Below are positions 1 to 11,868 of a DNA stretch of 64,000 bases, piece by piece. Position numbers and translations under genes: made by a program. The notes under the pieces are model-generated. The model was given only the letters and a program-made list of their open reading frames with translations. It had not been told where the DNA came from and did no database searches. Within the stretch, counting starts at the first letter, position 1. Each line of letters begins with the position of its first letter. Source of the stretch: Auriscalpium vulgare (lineage: Eukaryota; Basidiomycota; Agaricomycetes; Russulales; Auriscalpiaceae); contig JAHBBC010000001.1 in assembly GCA_019915015.1 (NCBI GenBank), forward strand, positions 434,001 to 498,000, given 5' to 3'.

Positions 1-735
1 CGACTCGACTCGACTCGACTAGTGCCCGAGTGCTTGCTTCAATGCTTCATGTTTTCAGACTGCCATGACTTTCACTATCGCTGGTTTTCCGAGCCGCGGT
101 GCCCGGGGTGATGCCCACTGCGCCAAACCAGGACTCGGCGGCACGTCTCGCTCTCTGCGGCGCGCGTGCGTTCACCTGCGACTCTTTCTAGCAGGGCAAG
201 GTGTCTTGCGTTGGGCTTCAGGGCGATGACTAGAGCACTTTGATGGCAGCTCTCGTCCCGAGCCCGAGTCGGCGCAGATATAACGCGCGCTGACGTGGAG
301 ATATCCTGCGCAAGGAAGGCTCTGGCGGCAACCAGGGTGCAGGCTGCCGTACGCGCGGCGTGGGACCCTTGCTGTGGGAAAGAAGAGAATGAAGGTGACA
401 GGCGTGTGCTGGCGCTGAAGGCTGGTGGCGCGTGCGGCCATGATGATTTGATGGCGGCCACACATTGCGGGCGAAAACTCTGGTGCGCATCGTCCTCGTC
501 TCTTGTTGTTCTCTACATACCTCTGACGTTCGTGCCCAGCTCATACACCCTCGTGCCACGGAAAGAATGCGCGATAGCCTTGCACAGAGTAGCGCGTTTG
601 GAGCGTAACCCACGTTGCTGTGGCCCTCTTTCGTGCCACATCTCATCATCCGAGTGCGCCATCCGGGGCCGTGTTGACACAATTGGCGACGAATATTACG
701 TGGTCGAATGGCCACCGAACGGAGTCGCAAATGTC
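1..735. other. Intergenic, no gene recognised
   Basis: The window opens with four copies of the pentamer CGACT (positions 1-20). Overlapping open frames occur on both strands up to about 800, but none has a recognisable motif or a consistent exon pattern. The right end is the promoter of the gene starting at 810. Confidence 0.5.
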
Positions 736-743
736 TATAAAAG
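736..743 (+). promoter_or_regulatory. TATA box of the 810-1979 gene
   Basis: TATAAAAG lies 74 nt upstream of the ATG at 810, a normal spacing for a fungal core promoter with a short 5' leader. Confidence 0.6.
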
Positions 744-809
744 CGGGCCCAAGCTAGTAGGTTGCCTTCATCAAGCTCCTGCGATCTTTCGAACATCTAC
801 CACTGCTCA

Positions 810-1979
810 ATGTCCGCACAACCTGGAAACCAATGTTTAGACAAACCCCACGACTGGCACTTCCCTCCTTCAAGGGGATTACTCCCTCTCGACTTGTGCC
901 TCTTCTTACCGGACATTCCCGACACAGATCTACTGGCACGGTTTCGCCAGCCAGACATATGGGGCCTCTACGTACATCAGCCCCACGGCAATGGTTCTCG
1001 AAGCTGGTATGTCACCGCTGACTGCAGCGGGGCGGCATGTAGAAACATCCTCCTCGAAGACGTTCCTCCGACCGACTTGGGCACCGTGGGTTGTGGCTAC
1101 GTATCAGTACTCGGAAATCTCCAGAACTGGTATCGTCACACGCACTACGGAGTCCGCGTGAGAGAACTGCTCAAAAAAATTCAGCGGGTAGTAGACGACT
1201 TTGAAAGCATCATGCCTCGTTCCGAAGCGACCCAGAAACTGGTCAGTCAAGTCTTGGCAAGACTTGTGGATGAGGATCCGCAGGCACTCGAACTCGTCGA
1301 AGGTATCCCGAAAGATTCCAATTTTGTTGGGTCCATCCAGAAGGCCATACAGAACGAGATAAAAAGTTACAAATCGACCCGGCGTGACCCCAAGTTGCGA
1401 TGGTCAAAGATGTTTCAAGTGCGGTGTAGGCTTCTGGGTCGCCTTGCACGTTTTCCCTGTCACTAATCTCGAACGTATTCAGGCTTCGACCAGGGCCTAT
1501 ACATTGTTATTGTCAAAGTCAATTCAGAGATACACTGGGAGCTATATTTCCATTCAAAGTACGGGGACAAGGCTAATAGCCAAGGCTATTTTGCGCGGTT
1601 TGGAACGAGTTCAGCAGGCGCTCATGCGAAGTGGTTGGCCGGTCAGAGGACAGCCTACAGCATTCCACCTCGCCCAGGCTTGATCACGTTATGGCTAGGC
1701 AACCTGGAAAAGGAAGAGCATGAAGTGGCCAAAGTAATTATCCAAGCGTCGCTCACTGGCAAGGACCGTATGGGCACTCTCCTTATGCATCTGGTACAGA
1801 AAAACCTACTATTGCATCTCAAAGAGTGTTCTGGCAACGATTTAGTTCAGACCCTGATGGCAGAGCTGACGCAGGAATTCGAGCTCTTATCTCAAGGCGA
1901 GCTGGCACGAGCAGGGCAACAAATCTTTCCCTCTAAAGTTCTCAGGACTCAGAATGAGGAGGAAAGAGATCGTCGCTGA
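810..1979 (+). CDS. Uncharacterised protein, two exons, 370 aa
   Basis: Exons 810-1425 and 1483-1979, joined across a 57-nt intron (GTAGGC...TTCAG). The intron restores an open frame to the TGA at 1979. I recognise no family. The N-terminal half has Trp/Tyr-rich stretches (LYVHQPHG, RSWYVTADCSG, NLQNWYRHTHYG). The middle is charged and helical around DDFESIMPRSEATQ. The C-terminal third carries a helical segment (LLMHLVQKNLLLHLKE) and ends in a charged tail. There is no signal peptide or membrane segment. The start is the first ATG after a well-placed TATA box. Without the intron the first frame ends at 1466, which would drop the helical C-terminus. The gene looks real; its function is unknown. 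Its only close neighbour is a convergent zinc-finger gene 2.6 kb away. Confidence 0.6.
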
Positions 1980-4569
1980 CGGACGCATGTCCGCCCGAAG
2001 CATTTCCGTGCACGATGACCTATGAAGAGGAATTCAAGGAATCAACTGTATTCATGTATGCTTGCATATGGCTGACACATGACGCACGTAAGAGGGCTGG
2101 GTAGATACACGGATTTACCTCACTCTATATGTATCGAGCCTCGAAATGATCGACGCCTGGAATGCGTACATGCGCAAGCAGTAAGAGCAAGACGCATAGA
2201 CCGTACCTCGTATGTCAACATAAACATGGCACCACTTGTGAGATTTTCCGAGCCCGCTGTCAGAGTAGTCGCCATCCAGACGGGACCATAGCGTGAGATG
2301 TCGGATGAGACGGATGGGGACGTGCCGTGTCGGAGGTGCATTCATTGGCATACAAAAAGCGAAGGCTATTGGACCAGTCGAGCAGAGACCTGCGAAATTG
2401 TTGCTGCAGCACTGAGAGAGTCAAGAGAAGTCGTATGTAGGCCCAAACAACGAGCGAACAGATGGACACCAGAAATGGAGGATTCGATCCGATTGGCATC
2501 GCAGAAATTGGTCCGTCAAAGAATACTACCAGCGTGTTCATTGAAATGAGTATGCATCGTGGAGTGTAGCGGCAGGTGCATAAGACTGACTGCGAGGCAA
2601 GGAGGATAGCGAGCCATGCGCAGGGTAGCGCTGACAAGTTTAGAAACGACGAGGCAGCTGCGGATGGGCACGGCGTACGATTGGACGGCACGAGGCAGAT
2701 GCAACATCGCGGATGAAGATCGTTAGCGTGTTCCCTCACAAAAGGCTACCGGAGTATATGAACCTGTCCGAGAACGACTAGACGATGAGTGGCAATCCTG
2801 TGGACAGAGGAAGCGCACTGATAGCTCCCTTTATACCAGGGAGCACAAAATCTAGAGCTGCAGGCCGGCGGAGCCACCTTCCCTAGCCTAGTGCGACTCG
2901 TCAGAGGCAGAGCGACGGTCACGAAAGTTTGATCCAGATTTTTGTTTGCACCTGTTGGGATCTCGGCAGTGGCCGGCATCGAACTCCCGGGCCCGGACGC
3001 CAACGCGAGCTCGAAGACACCGTCGCACAGAGCAACACTCGCCGAGCGCTCACGCACAGAGATCTCACGAAGACGGCAACACGCATACAAAGACCGGACA
3101 GCCATGGGCTATTGGCACATACGAATAATAGCACGCCACGTAGGCTACGCCCGTACTCTGCCCTCCAGCCTCCAGGCGTTTCTCTTCGCCGCGGGACAGC
3201 GCGCGGTGCGCCCTCCTCTCATCAACACCCGTGCACCAACGCTGACCTTCGCCCCAGGGCCCACCCGCAACGCAAAGCCTCGGTTGCGCGTACTGAAGTC
3301 TGCATCCTCTGCGCTCGGCGGCGCGTCGCGTGCACCACCACGCGTCGCGCTTCCCTGGCTGCAAACCGCCAGAGGTACTGTTCGTCGGATCACCGTCGGT
3401 CCCGGTAGGCTGGGAAAAGGCGAAGCTGCGGCGTCTGCGAGGTCAGGAAGTTGTGGGGCCCTGTGCGTGGAGGTGAGCAGTGTCGCGCGGGCGCGAAGTC
3501 GATCTTGGAAGATGGCGGTGAGTGGGTTACTCCACCCGGCGATGACAAGAGGCTCACTATATGCATGTGCAGCCGGCTGCCCATCTACCAGCTCCGTGGG
3601 TAACATGTGTGCGAAGGCGTAGATCGATTGAGAGTCGGTCTTGGACGCGCTCTCAGCGCCGGTTTCCCCTCTGCTAGGCGGAAGATGGGACGAAATGCCG
3701 GAGCTGTATGTTACTGTGCGCATCTTCTGCGCTGTGGTCTAGTGCGAGGTGAGCTGTGCCGCTCCGTATGTGCATCAATAGCCATGAAACTCACCTGCTT
3801 TCATTTCACTCTTTCTATCGCCAGTTTACGTGGGTGCCGGTGAACATGATGTGCATGACGTGCAACGTCTCGGGCCAGTCAGAGGGGCATGATGGCTCGT
3901 GAGCGGGTCCAGATGCGTCGGGCGTAGGTGGAAGGCGAAGCCGGCGTGGCAGCGCGTTGAGCTGCGAGACCGCACCAGGCGGCCACACGCTGTCAAAGCT
4001 GCGCGGTGTCCTGCGAGATGGCGGTGGACGCTCTCTCAACAAGCGCTATAGAACGGAAGTGTGTATGCTGTTCGTTAGCGTGCTGTGTAGAGTTTTATGT
4101 GCCAAGGCGGAATGCCACGAAGTGCGGGCTCGGACAGCTGAGTGATTTGGTTAGCGCAAACAGTCTTTGGTTCGTGCCCTTGTGGAAAGGCATCTTTGAA
4201 CGAAGAGAAGGCAACGAGGCACAATGGCGAAGGAAGGCGGGCGGAGAACCCTATATCCGCGCCTACGCGCATAAGGTTCTGAGGACAATCTTACGCATGC
4301 TTCCTCAGCGACTTGCATGTGAGAACATACACCGTATTGTTTTGATTATGATTATGTAGAGTATCAGGAGTGTAGATAACCGACAGAGAGATACAAAGAG
4401 ACGATAGAGCCCATGGAAACAAGGAGTGAAGGGAATAAAGAAAATCTAATTAGACAAAGTAGCCGCTCCTATCTTCGCTGCAAATGAATGTCGTGCGGGG
4501 ACCGCCCCGATAACTCCTATATGAGAGCCCGCGCACAGCGCAAGCACCTCACCCTCCCCCACTCCCCGC
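1980..4569. other. 2.6 kb intergenic region, no gene supported
   Basis: This lies between the ends of two convergent genes. Several 60-220 codon frames exist on both strands, but they overlap one another, are rich in Arg/Ala/Pro/Ser and show no family motif. A short Cys-rich stretch near 3300-3410 resembles part of a MYND finger but is not continued. Confidence 0.45.
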
Positions 4570-6003
4570 CTACAGGCGCATCCTCTTCAGCGGCACGCCC
4601 TCCTCCGGCAGCGGCACGCCCGCCGCAGCGAAGCGCGCCGCACGCTCACCGGCCTCCAAGCGCACGACCGCGCAGGTTTCCAAGTGGCGGCGCACGGTGT
4701 CCGCGCGCGCGAGCGACTGCCCACAGAGCGCGCAGCGGCCGGCCGCGGGCGCGGGGTGCCCGCGCTTGCCGAGGTGCTTCCGCAGGCTCTCCGCGGTGTC
4801 GAGGCGCGTCGTGCAGGTGCCCCACCGGCACTCGAGCGCGCCACGCCGCGGGGCCCCGTGCACGCCGTGGATGTGCTCGCGCAGCTCATTCGCGGACGAC
4901 TCAACGAGCGCGCCGCAGCCGCCGGCCCACGCGCATGGGACGGTCGTGACTGTGGTGCCGCGGAAGAGCTGCGCGCGCACGGCGTCCGGGAGCTGGTCGA
5001 CGAACTCCTGGGCTTGCGTGCGCTGGTCGGGCGTGCGCTTGCGCTTGCAGGTCGAGGACGCTGGGTGAAGGCTGCCGGTAGGAAGGGGAGGGTCGTTGGA
5101 TGGGAAGGCTACGCCTGCCGCCGGCGCCGGGAGGACGGCGGGTAGGAGCCCGCGCTGCTGCGCGAGGTCGAGGATTGTCTGCGCGGCGGCGACTCTGCAA
5201 CGCGGTGAGCCCGTCAGTTCTGATCCCAAGTGTGTACTGCTGATGACGTACGGATCCAGCGCAGGGAAAAGCTCGCGGATCTTCGCGATGGAGCCCTCTG
5301 GCTCGAAGCCCGCCGCGACCATCCGCTCCCTCACGTCGGGCTTGATTGGCATAGCCAGGTCGCTAGGCGCCACTATGCCGTAGTACCCATGAGCGGCACC
5401 GTAGAGGGGAGTGGTTGAACGGGAAGGTGTTGCCACCGTCAACCAACTCGGCTCGATGCAATTGGAGGGCGGTGTTGCCAGGCCTTCGGACCTGGGGATA
5501 CGCGGGTGAGCACAGATTCAGCTGCTGCGCGATTCTAGCGACTTACTCCAGGGTATCGCAGACGGACAAGGGCGTGTTATGGATTGTCTGCTGCCCAGTC
5601 GGCTCCATCACCAACGCGTCCCAGTCCACAATCTGCATCTGGGACGCCGCCTCCTTCTCCGCAAGCGCTGCGCTTGCATGAGCTGCGATGCCACTAAATA
5701 TAGGTAAGCGCGTCGTTCAGCCTCGAGAACTTGGCAGAGACTCACTCAAGGTAGTCGCAGAACTGCATGCGCATGTTCAGCGCTTGTTCCGTGTCACAAA
5801 GTGCCCTGCCACTAGGTCAGTCCACGGTCGTCATTGAAAGCGACCGTCAAAACTCACTGCACTAGGAAGAACTCGTCGGCTCGGCCGAGGAGCTCCCCGA
5901 CGACGTCGCCTTCCCTCCCTTGGACTTCCTCGACTGTTGGCGCAGTCGAGTTGTCCATCGACGCCGGCGTCGAAAAGAGGGTGGAGGTGGAGAAGGACGA
6001 CAT
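4570..6003 (-). CDS. Three-zinc-finger (C2H2-like) protein, four exons, 424 aa
   Basis: Exons on the minus strand are 6003-5858, 5805-5746, 5693-5547 and 5491-4570. The three introns (52, 52 and 55 nt) all interrupt codons at phase 2 with GTGAGT or GTAAGT donors. The last exon alone is open upstream only to a TTG, so a single-exon reading misses the first 134 residues. Residues about 304-425 carry three Cys/His modules: PCAWAGGCG with H-x-H, ECRWGTC with HLGKRGH, and RCALCGQ with HLETC. A conserved block FVDQLPDAVRAQLF precedes them. A basic stretch (CKRKR) and a basic C-terminus (LKRMRL) fit nuclear location. The gene at 27408-28681 has the same module order, spacing and pre-finger motif, so they are paralogues. 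DNA or RNA binding is inferred from the fingers only. Confidence 0.8.
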
Positions 6004-7325
6004 GGAATCGGATGTGGGGAGAAGAGAAGGGTGGATGAGGCAGACGAGAGGGAGTTGGAATACCGTTACTCTACCCCGAATCCCAGCCTTTTTGAATCCT
6101 CTGGAACGCGGAGTGCCACACTAAGTGTGTCTGGCCGTCAACCGCGAAGGGAAACGGACAATGGTACACGAGGCATGGCGACCATAGATCCAAGCTTCGG
6201 CAGCCAGAGGTGTGTGGCTTGAAGTGTGGACGTCGGACGGGCCCATTGTCGTCCCGCGAGATGGCTGACCGTGGCCCGACCACAAAGCGCCGCCTCATTT
6301 GGCGGTGAGCTTATGGCCGTCGACAATTTCAGTTCGAAAAGCACTTTGCATGACAGACACCAGAGCGCGAGGTAGACCGACATGCAAAGCGCCACGATAT
6401 GGCAGGATGATGATCCAGGGCGTGAGTACCTTGTGCGCTGACATGCGATCGTCTTCGGAGGCCCTCTTCTCCGTTACATCCATGGTGCGAGTGCGTAGTC
6501 AGAAAGGGCGAACGATCTCGATTCGGAAAGCATTGTCGGGCATGCACAACGCGTCCGGGGGTGATCGACGTGGCACGGTGGCAGTGACGTCCACAAAGTG
6601 TAGCAGCGGGAATCGAATGTCAAGATGTCATCGAGGCAGGCACCAATGCGATGACGCATAAAGTAACAGGCTGGTTAGCAACGCAAGCTGGTTAGCCACG
6701 GGAGGAAGAAATGGCACGATAAAACTCACCAAGTTTGCTTGAGCGCAGCCTGACTTCGCGTCGGCGGGTCAGTCTTATCCACTGCACACAAGCCGTCGAA
6801 TGCGATGGCGCCCTTCAAGGACTCGTGGACTGCGCCTCTGAGAGCAGCTCAAGACATCGGACTGCCTGGCTCTCGTCTCAGCCCTGGACGCCAGGAAGCC
6901 CGAGTCCGACGTCCGATGAGTAATTGAAGAGTGATACTCGGACAGCGTTTATTCAGTTTAGTAGATGGAAATTGAGCGGGAATGCGAGGGCATGTAACGG
7001 TGGTGGACGTGCGTCGTCGACGAGTCGGACGACGGCGGGCGTGCCAGGCTCGTCCGACTCGGCGTCGGACTCAGCGGAAAAGCGGCCCGGGAGACCCGCG
7101 GCTTCAAGCCTTCATTGACCTTCATTGACTCGCTTCAAGCTTTCAAGTCACGCTTCAAGGCGACCCGTCTCCTTCTGGGCCCTCTCTTCATTCGCCGTCA
7201 TCCTAGCTCAGCGGTCACCGTCAAGCGTCAAGGCTTATACTTGGTCAGTCTCACAACAAAGGGTACGTCTGTCGCGCCATGTGACCTGTTCTAGTCAAAC
7301 TGAACCTCCCCAGGGCCAGCGCAGC
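6004..7325. other. Intergenic with a 12-bp perfect inverted repeat
   Basis: This is the divergent interval between the zinc-finger gene and the F-box relic. Open frames at 6130-6660 occur on both strands without motifs. At 7021-7032 and 7050-7061 two perfectly complementary 12-mers are separated by 17 nt. Just downstream, short TTCAAG/TTCATTGAC direct repeats occur at about 7105-7160. Confidence 0.5.
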
Positions 7326-8360
7326 ATGGTCACCCTCTCATACGACGTCCACGTCGAGATCATCGACTGGGTCTAACGCAACTCGCAGCATGTCACGATT
7401 GACTACAAGACGCTCCGTGCATGCTCCCTTGTCAGCAAGGGGTGGACGGCTCCCTCCCAGCGGCTCCTCTTCCGCTACATCGACGGCAGCCGATTACGCT
7501 TCTCCCACATTGTCCATCTTCTCCACGCGCTGCAAGGCACCCCAATTCTTGGGACGTACGTGCGCTTCTTTGAGATTGCGCTATCCATCGAAGATACGTG
7601 GGCTGCCGCGACAAATGATGCCCTCGCCCTGCTCGCCCTCTGTCCGAATCTGAACGCCCTCTCTCTTCTCGTCGTCATCGATCTGGTATCCGACGTAATC
7701 AGCGTAGTGAAGCGTACGGATGGGATTGGCCCGCAGCTCAAACACCTGCGAATCGGCGGCACACCCGAACGTATTGCCCCCTTCATCCATCTCTGGCCCA
7801 ACCTACAGTCCCTCGAGGTATATGATTCGTTCGGTGAGTCCGACCTCTCCGAACTTTCCTTACCGTTGAAGACTCCGCGGAGCGCTGTGGTGAACTTGGA
7901 ACTCCCCACGATTGCAAGATGGATACTGGAGGCAGCCGACGCGTCCGCGCTGCGCGAGCGAAATGCGTCTGGCGTCGACTGGGACAATTTGCTCTGTTTG
8001 GATGCATTTATCAGATCGACCGCGCTCTAGGACCTCACGACGCTCTTCCTTGACCATTCACTGCCCCCGCAGGCCGTCATCAACCGATTCGTGCGACTGG
8101 AGAAGCTTGTGATTGCAGCGCGCCCAGGGTCGGCGGGTGTGGTTCTGCCGCGGACTCTCCAGCATTTGGGCTACCACGCAGTCAGGAAGGATGACTGGGC
8201 GCCCCTCCGGTACCTGCTGGACGCACTGCAGGTGTTGCCGGTTTTACGGCTGATCACGGCGACACGGGCGCTGTCCTAGGAGGACCTGGCGGACTTGACG
8301 CGCGCGTGTGAGGAGATGCGTGTGGATTTCCTGTTGTACCGCGATTGCCGCATGTTCCCG
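7326..8360 (+). pseudogene. F-box-type protein relic with three in-frame stops
   Basis: One frame runs from the ATG at 7326 to a splice donor near 8360. It is broken by TAA at 7374-7376, TAG at 8028-8030 and TAG at 8277-8279, with no frame change between them. The N-terminus reads like an agaricomycete F-box (YDVHVEIIDWV, then LRACSLVSKGW and SQRLLFRYI). It is followed by Leu-rich segments (LALLALCPNLNALSLL, LWPNLQSLEVYDSF) typical of the LRR part of this family. All three stops could come from single C-to-T or G-to-A changes in Gln or Trp codons. No splice pair removes them neatly. I call it a pseudogene, or an allele carrying nonsense mutations. It is not closely similar to F-box genes A and B in this window. 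Confidence 0.75.
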
Positions 8361-8961
8361 GTAAGTCCAGTTGGATTCTTGAATTTCCACCCAGATAAAC
8401 TGACGTTTCTTTCAGCGCTTTAGGAATGTAGATTGGATTTGAAGGAAGGCAGAAGGCTCCTCTATTCATCAAGACACATACATCGCTCTGTTCAACATCG
8501 CTATCCCTCGGCGCGCCGCATCAAGTGACACCCATTTATCCCTTTTTCTCTCCCACCTCTCTCATTCGACTGGTCTATACCCCGCCGGTCTGCCCGACTT
8601 CGCCCCCTACGCTGGAACCCAAGTACTCTCAGCTCTCGGCGTACTTCCTTGCACCGCACACGGAGGATCTTTCAACTTCCCCGCGCTGGGGTGGGCATTC
8701 TGCGAGCTCACAGGCGTGGCGCGCGGCCGAGACGACCTGATCGGTGACGTCACGTCCTCGTGCACGGGAGGCACCTCGTCGCCTACCACCATTTCACCAA
8801 TTCCATCTTGTTATGCAGTCCTCGGGCCTTACGGATAAGCCGATTTTCAGGCTCTGACCCCCACGCGCCGAGCCGCGGCTACTTCCCTCAGCTTGACGAG
8901 ACATGGCGCCGAAAGCAACATTTTATTCATGACAACTCTCGTCAGTCGGATAACTCAGCGA
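8361..8961. other. Intergenic, no gene recognised
   Basis: It begins with a plausible GTAAGT intron and a short tail of the F-box relic. The rest, up to the stop of the minus-strand gene at 8962, has only overlapping low-quality frames. Confidence 0.45.
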
Positions 8962-9942
8962 TCAGTAGTACTTCTTCGGCCAGAGCTTGCCATTGATTAG
9001 TCTTGCGGAATTTATGCCAGTTGCTGACGTCCATAGGTCGCGGCCCCGCGCATTGAACCTCGACTGACTATCATCATACTTCTGGTTCAGGGGAACCCAC
9101 ATCTCCGACATCGTGTGCCTTTCACGGTACTCCTGTGACAGCGGGCGGTTCAACCAAGGCGTTCGTTCAAGTTTCCAGTTCTCCCGCAAGTTTCTGCCGC
9201 GAACCGCACGCCTCGGTGCGCATTGACTTTCTGCTAGAACTTGACGAGGATAACATCAGGATCTGTGGTATCCAGTCTTTCAGAACATGCTTTTACCTGT
9301 AGGATTGATTTCCCAGTCCAGGCAAAGCTTCGTTTCCACTTGAGGTGCCACGTCAGAGCCACGGTGGCGCGTGTCCTTGGAACCCTCCTCTATCAAACGC
9401 ATGTACTTTTGGATGTTGCTATCCAGCATTTTTATGATATTGGTCCTCTGTTGTCCTGGCGGCGAAAGGAGGGATCTTATCGCTGCATAAGTCCAAGAGC
9501 TGCCGGTGTAGCACTCCCATCGTTGCTCCCAGATTACTCCCCAGATATCCTCGAACGATACGACCGGCTCATCGTCATCGACCATCGGCGGGAAGAAGAC
9601 AAGCTTTACGAACCGCAGCCCAACATCCGCTTCTCCGATGGCTAGCCACGTCTTTTCTTCACACCCATCTTCCGCGGTCAACAATTTCCCCGCCTTGTAC
9701 TCGCGAAAGTACAGGCCATGCTCCTTCCCGGCCGACAAGGTGCCCTCGAGGTCTACTTCAAATTTCAGGACCAGGTAGAGTCCTCCGACTTGCAGCCTGG
9801 TATCTGGAATATTGATGTGTTTGGCGATACGGGGCCCAGCGTGGCGCAACTTGAAGGCGTGAGGGTTGGTACTTGACATGCTAGACAACTTGAAGGTGGG
9901 GTCTAGCCGGGGAGGGACGCCACATGATGTATAGCTCGCCAT
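8962..9942 (-). CDS. Uncharacterised protein, two exons, 307 aa
   Basis: Exons 9942-9297 and 9239-8962 are joined by a 57-nt intron (GTAAAA...GTCAAG). Read unspliced, the first frame stops a few codons past the donor. Spliced, it continues into a charged C-terminal half with segments such as RENWKLERTPWLNRPLS and MSEMWVPLNQKYDD. Several mid-protein blocks look folded rather than linker-like (GGLYLVLKFEVDLEG, GLRFVKLVFFPPMVDDDE, SFEDIWGVIWEQRWE). I see no signal peptide, membrane segment or known family. The start is the ATG at 9942. The acceptor is not a textbook CAG, so the splice call is moderate. Confidence 0.55.
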
Positions 9943-10247
9943 GTCTTATATAGGAACATGGTACAAGGACACGAGCGCTCAACGTGGCCCGACGTCTATT
10001 GTGCAGCTGCGCTACGTAGGTAAGGTACAAGACGTGGATGAGGCTTATATGCACGTGACACTTGCAGCAGTAACGGAAGATCATGCTGATATACGTGTTG
10101 TCATTTTACATTGGTAACACTACCTAGAGCCCAAAGCCCTGAAAGACAACTGCAGCGTCCGGTATCGATGAGGAGCCAAAACAAGTCTACATGTCCGCTG
10201 AGAAAATTTCAAGGTCGAGATGAGCACGAAACCTTACGAGTATGCTG

Positions 10248-11868
10248 TCATTCACGAGCCTCGCCATGTCCATCCCACACCACCGTCTCTACGATGCACT
10301 TCAGGCGATCGATCATCAGCTGGTCGACCGCGCATCGTTTGATATCAAGGCTCTGTAGATGGTGCCCTGCTACGGCGCGCAATTCGAGGCATGTCACGAG
10401 CATGTCGAAGACGCTATCGACCTCGCCCGTCTCGTCATCCTCGTAGATCTCATGCAGATCTGCATCAGCGAACTCGAGCGACTCCAACGTCGGCAGCAAG
10501 AGGTCGTCGCTTGCTCCCCGACTGGGCGTCAAAGCCTCGACAAGCATGGCCACACCATCATGCGACGTTGCTAGTTCGCGAACGGCACCGGCAGGTGCGA
10601 TGTGTCCCTTCCACCTAACCGCGCTCCAGATGAGATCGGGACAGGGTTCGTGCAACTTGAGTGTCCGTAACTGCGCCGATGCAAGCGTGTCGCAGGCGAT
10701 ACGAACAAAGTCCAGGTACGCCCTCCTCTCCATGTCGTAGAACATTCCGGGGCCCCGAAATCGCATTTGTACGGGCAGGCTTGTGACGGCTGTGGTGCTG
10801 AGCCACGAGAGCGAGACTGATAGTCTCAGGTAGGTCGCGTATTACTTCGAGGTATGAGATGTGTTGAGGGTCGAAACCTACGCCGATGTGGAGGATGTGG
10901 AGGTAGGTCTTCAGGGCGGAAAAGAAGGCCAAGAGGCCGTCGGTGCCTCGGATGCCTGCTGACAATGACAAAACGGACAAACGGGCATTTGACGGGACGT
11001 CGAGGTGACTGAGCATGGTCGTGCAGTCGCGTAACGCGCTGGAGAATGTGAGTTGCTCGAGGCTGGAGAGGCGAACGACGCGATGTTCGGAGGATGAGGC
11101 CTCATTCCATGTCCATGGGCAGCATCCGGTCAGCGAAAGCGTTTTTAATCCTTTGATGCCTTCGAGAGCACTGAGGAAGTCGGTGAAAGTCGTAGACGGA
11201 ACAGTACTCCAATAGGCCAATGATCCTGATCTAGGGACAATGTGGACGACAAGGGATGTGAGGTCCCGTAGTACAGGAGATGACCACGGAAATGACCGTG
11301 GATTCCCAACCGATAGACTGCGGAGCCGCGGCGCGCTGGCTCCCAGGAGGAGCTCGGGTAAGACCACGGGAGGCCCGGCGTGTGTTGCGCATACCTCCAA
11401 GAGCTCGAGGCAAGGAGTAGGGGTGTACAGCGCCGCTGCGACGGTCGATATCTCGTCCGCATCTCCCACAATGCGCAGCACCTTGATATGCGAGAGATGT
11501 GTGACGATCTGCTCCTGCTGGTGTTCTGTCAAACACGGCCCCGTAGTGCAGTTGACCACGAGCGGCGTGCGTTCTGCCCGAGAAAACATGGTGTCGACCC
11601 AGTGCGTGCCGAGTGAGAAGGGAATGCGCGTCCAGAGGTCACGCATCTCGAGTGCGACTGCGCGCCAGTGACGGCATACATGGGTGACGCGAATCCAACC
11701 AAGGCTTGGCCCGACGATGTCGTCGTGTTCAAAAGGGGAGTCTACGTCTCGACAAAGGAAGAAGATTCGAGCAAAAACTTCTGGTGGGAGTTTATTGATA
11801 TGAGCGAGGAACTTGTGTTGCTCATCGATGGCGACGGAATGCATGTCGTCCAATGCCGACTGCAACAT
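10248..11868 (-). CDS. F-box/LRR protein B, possibly frameshifted
   Basis: The minus-strand frame from the ATG at 11868 has a clear F-box (residues about 23-75: INKLPPEVFARIFFLC, then LGWIRVTHVCRHWRAVAL and DLWTRIPFSLG). Leu-rich repeats follow. Near 10815-10880 the protein moves to another frame and continues to 10248 with matching family sequence (CPDLIWSAVRWKG, VRELATSHDGVAMLVEAL). A 61-nt intron 10877-10817 (GTTTCG...ATCAG) would restore the frame and give 519 aa. Alignment with F-box gene A, which has no intron, fits a one-base frameshift near 10820 better. F-box proteins of this type are presumed SCF substrate adaptors. A degraded piece of a second copy lies at 53166-53289. Confidence 0.65.

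Noticed and set aside
1..20. CGACT x4 as a telomere or centromere repeat
   Set aside because: Only four units at the window edge and unlike the fungal TTAGGG telomere repeat; just a microsatellite or end of one.
3293..3410. MYND-finger-like Cys pattern (VCILC...YCSSDH)
   Set aside because: The remaining Cys/His residues are absent and the frame stops at once; likely chance.
3145..3723. 192-codon minus-strand frame, one of several long overlapping frames at 2.9-3.7 kb
   Set aside because: Arg/Ala/Ser/Pro-rich, no ATG-anchored structure, no motif, and competing frames of similar length occur on the other strand.
5440..5442. Apparent start of the zinc-finger protein at 5442
   Set aside because: The codon is TTG; three upstream exons with clean phase-2 introns lead to a proper ATG at 6003.
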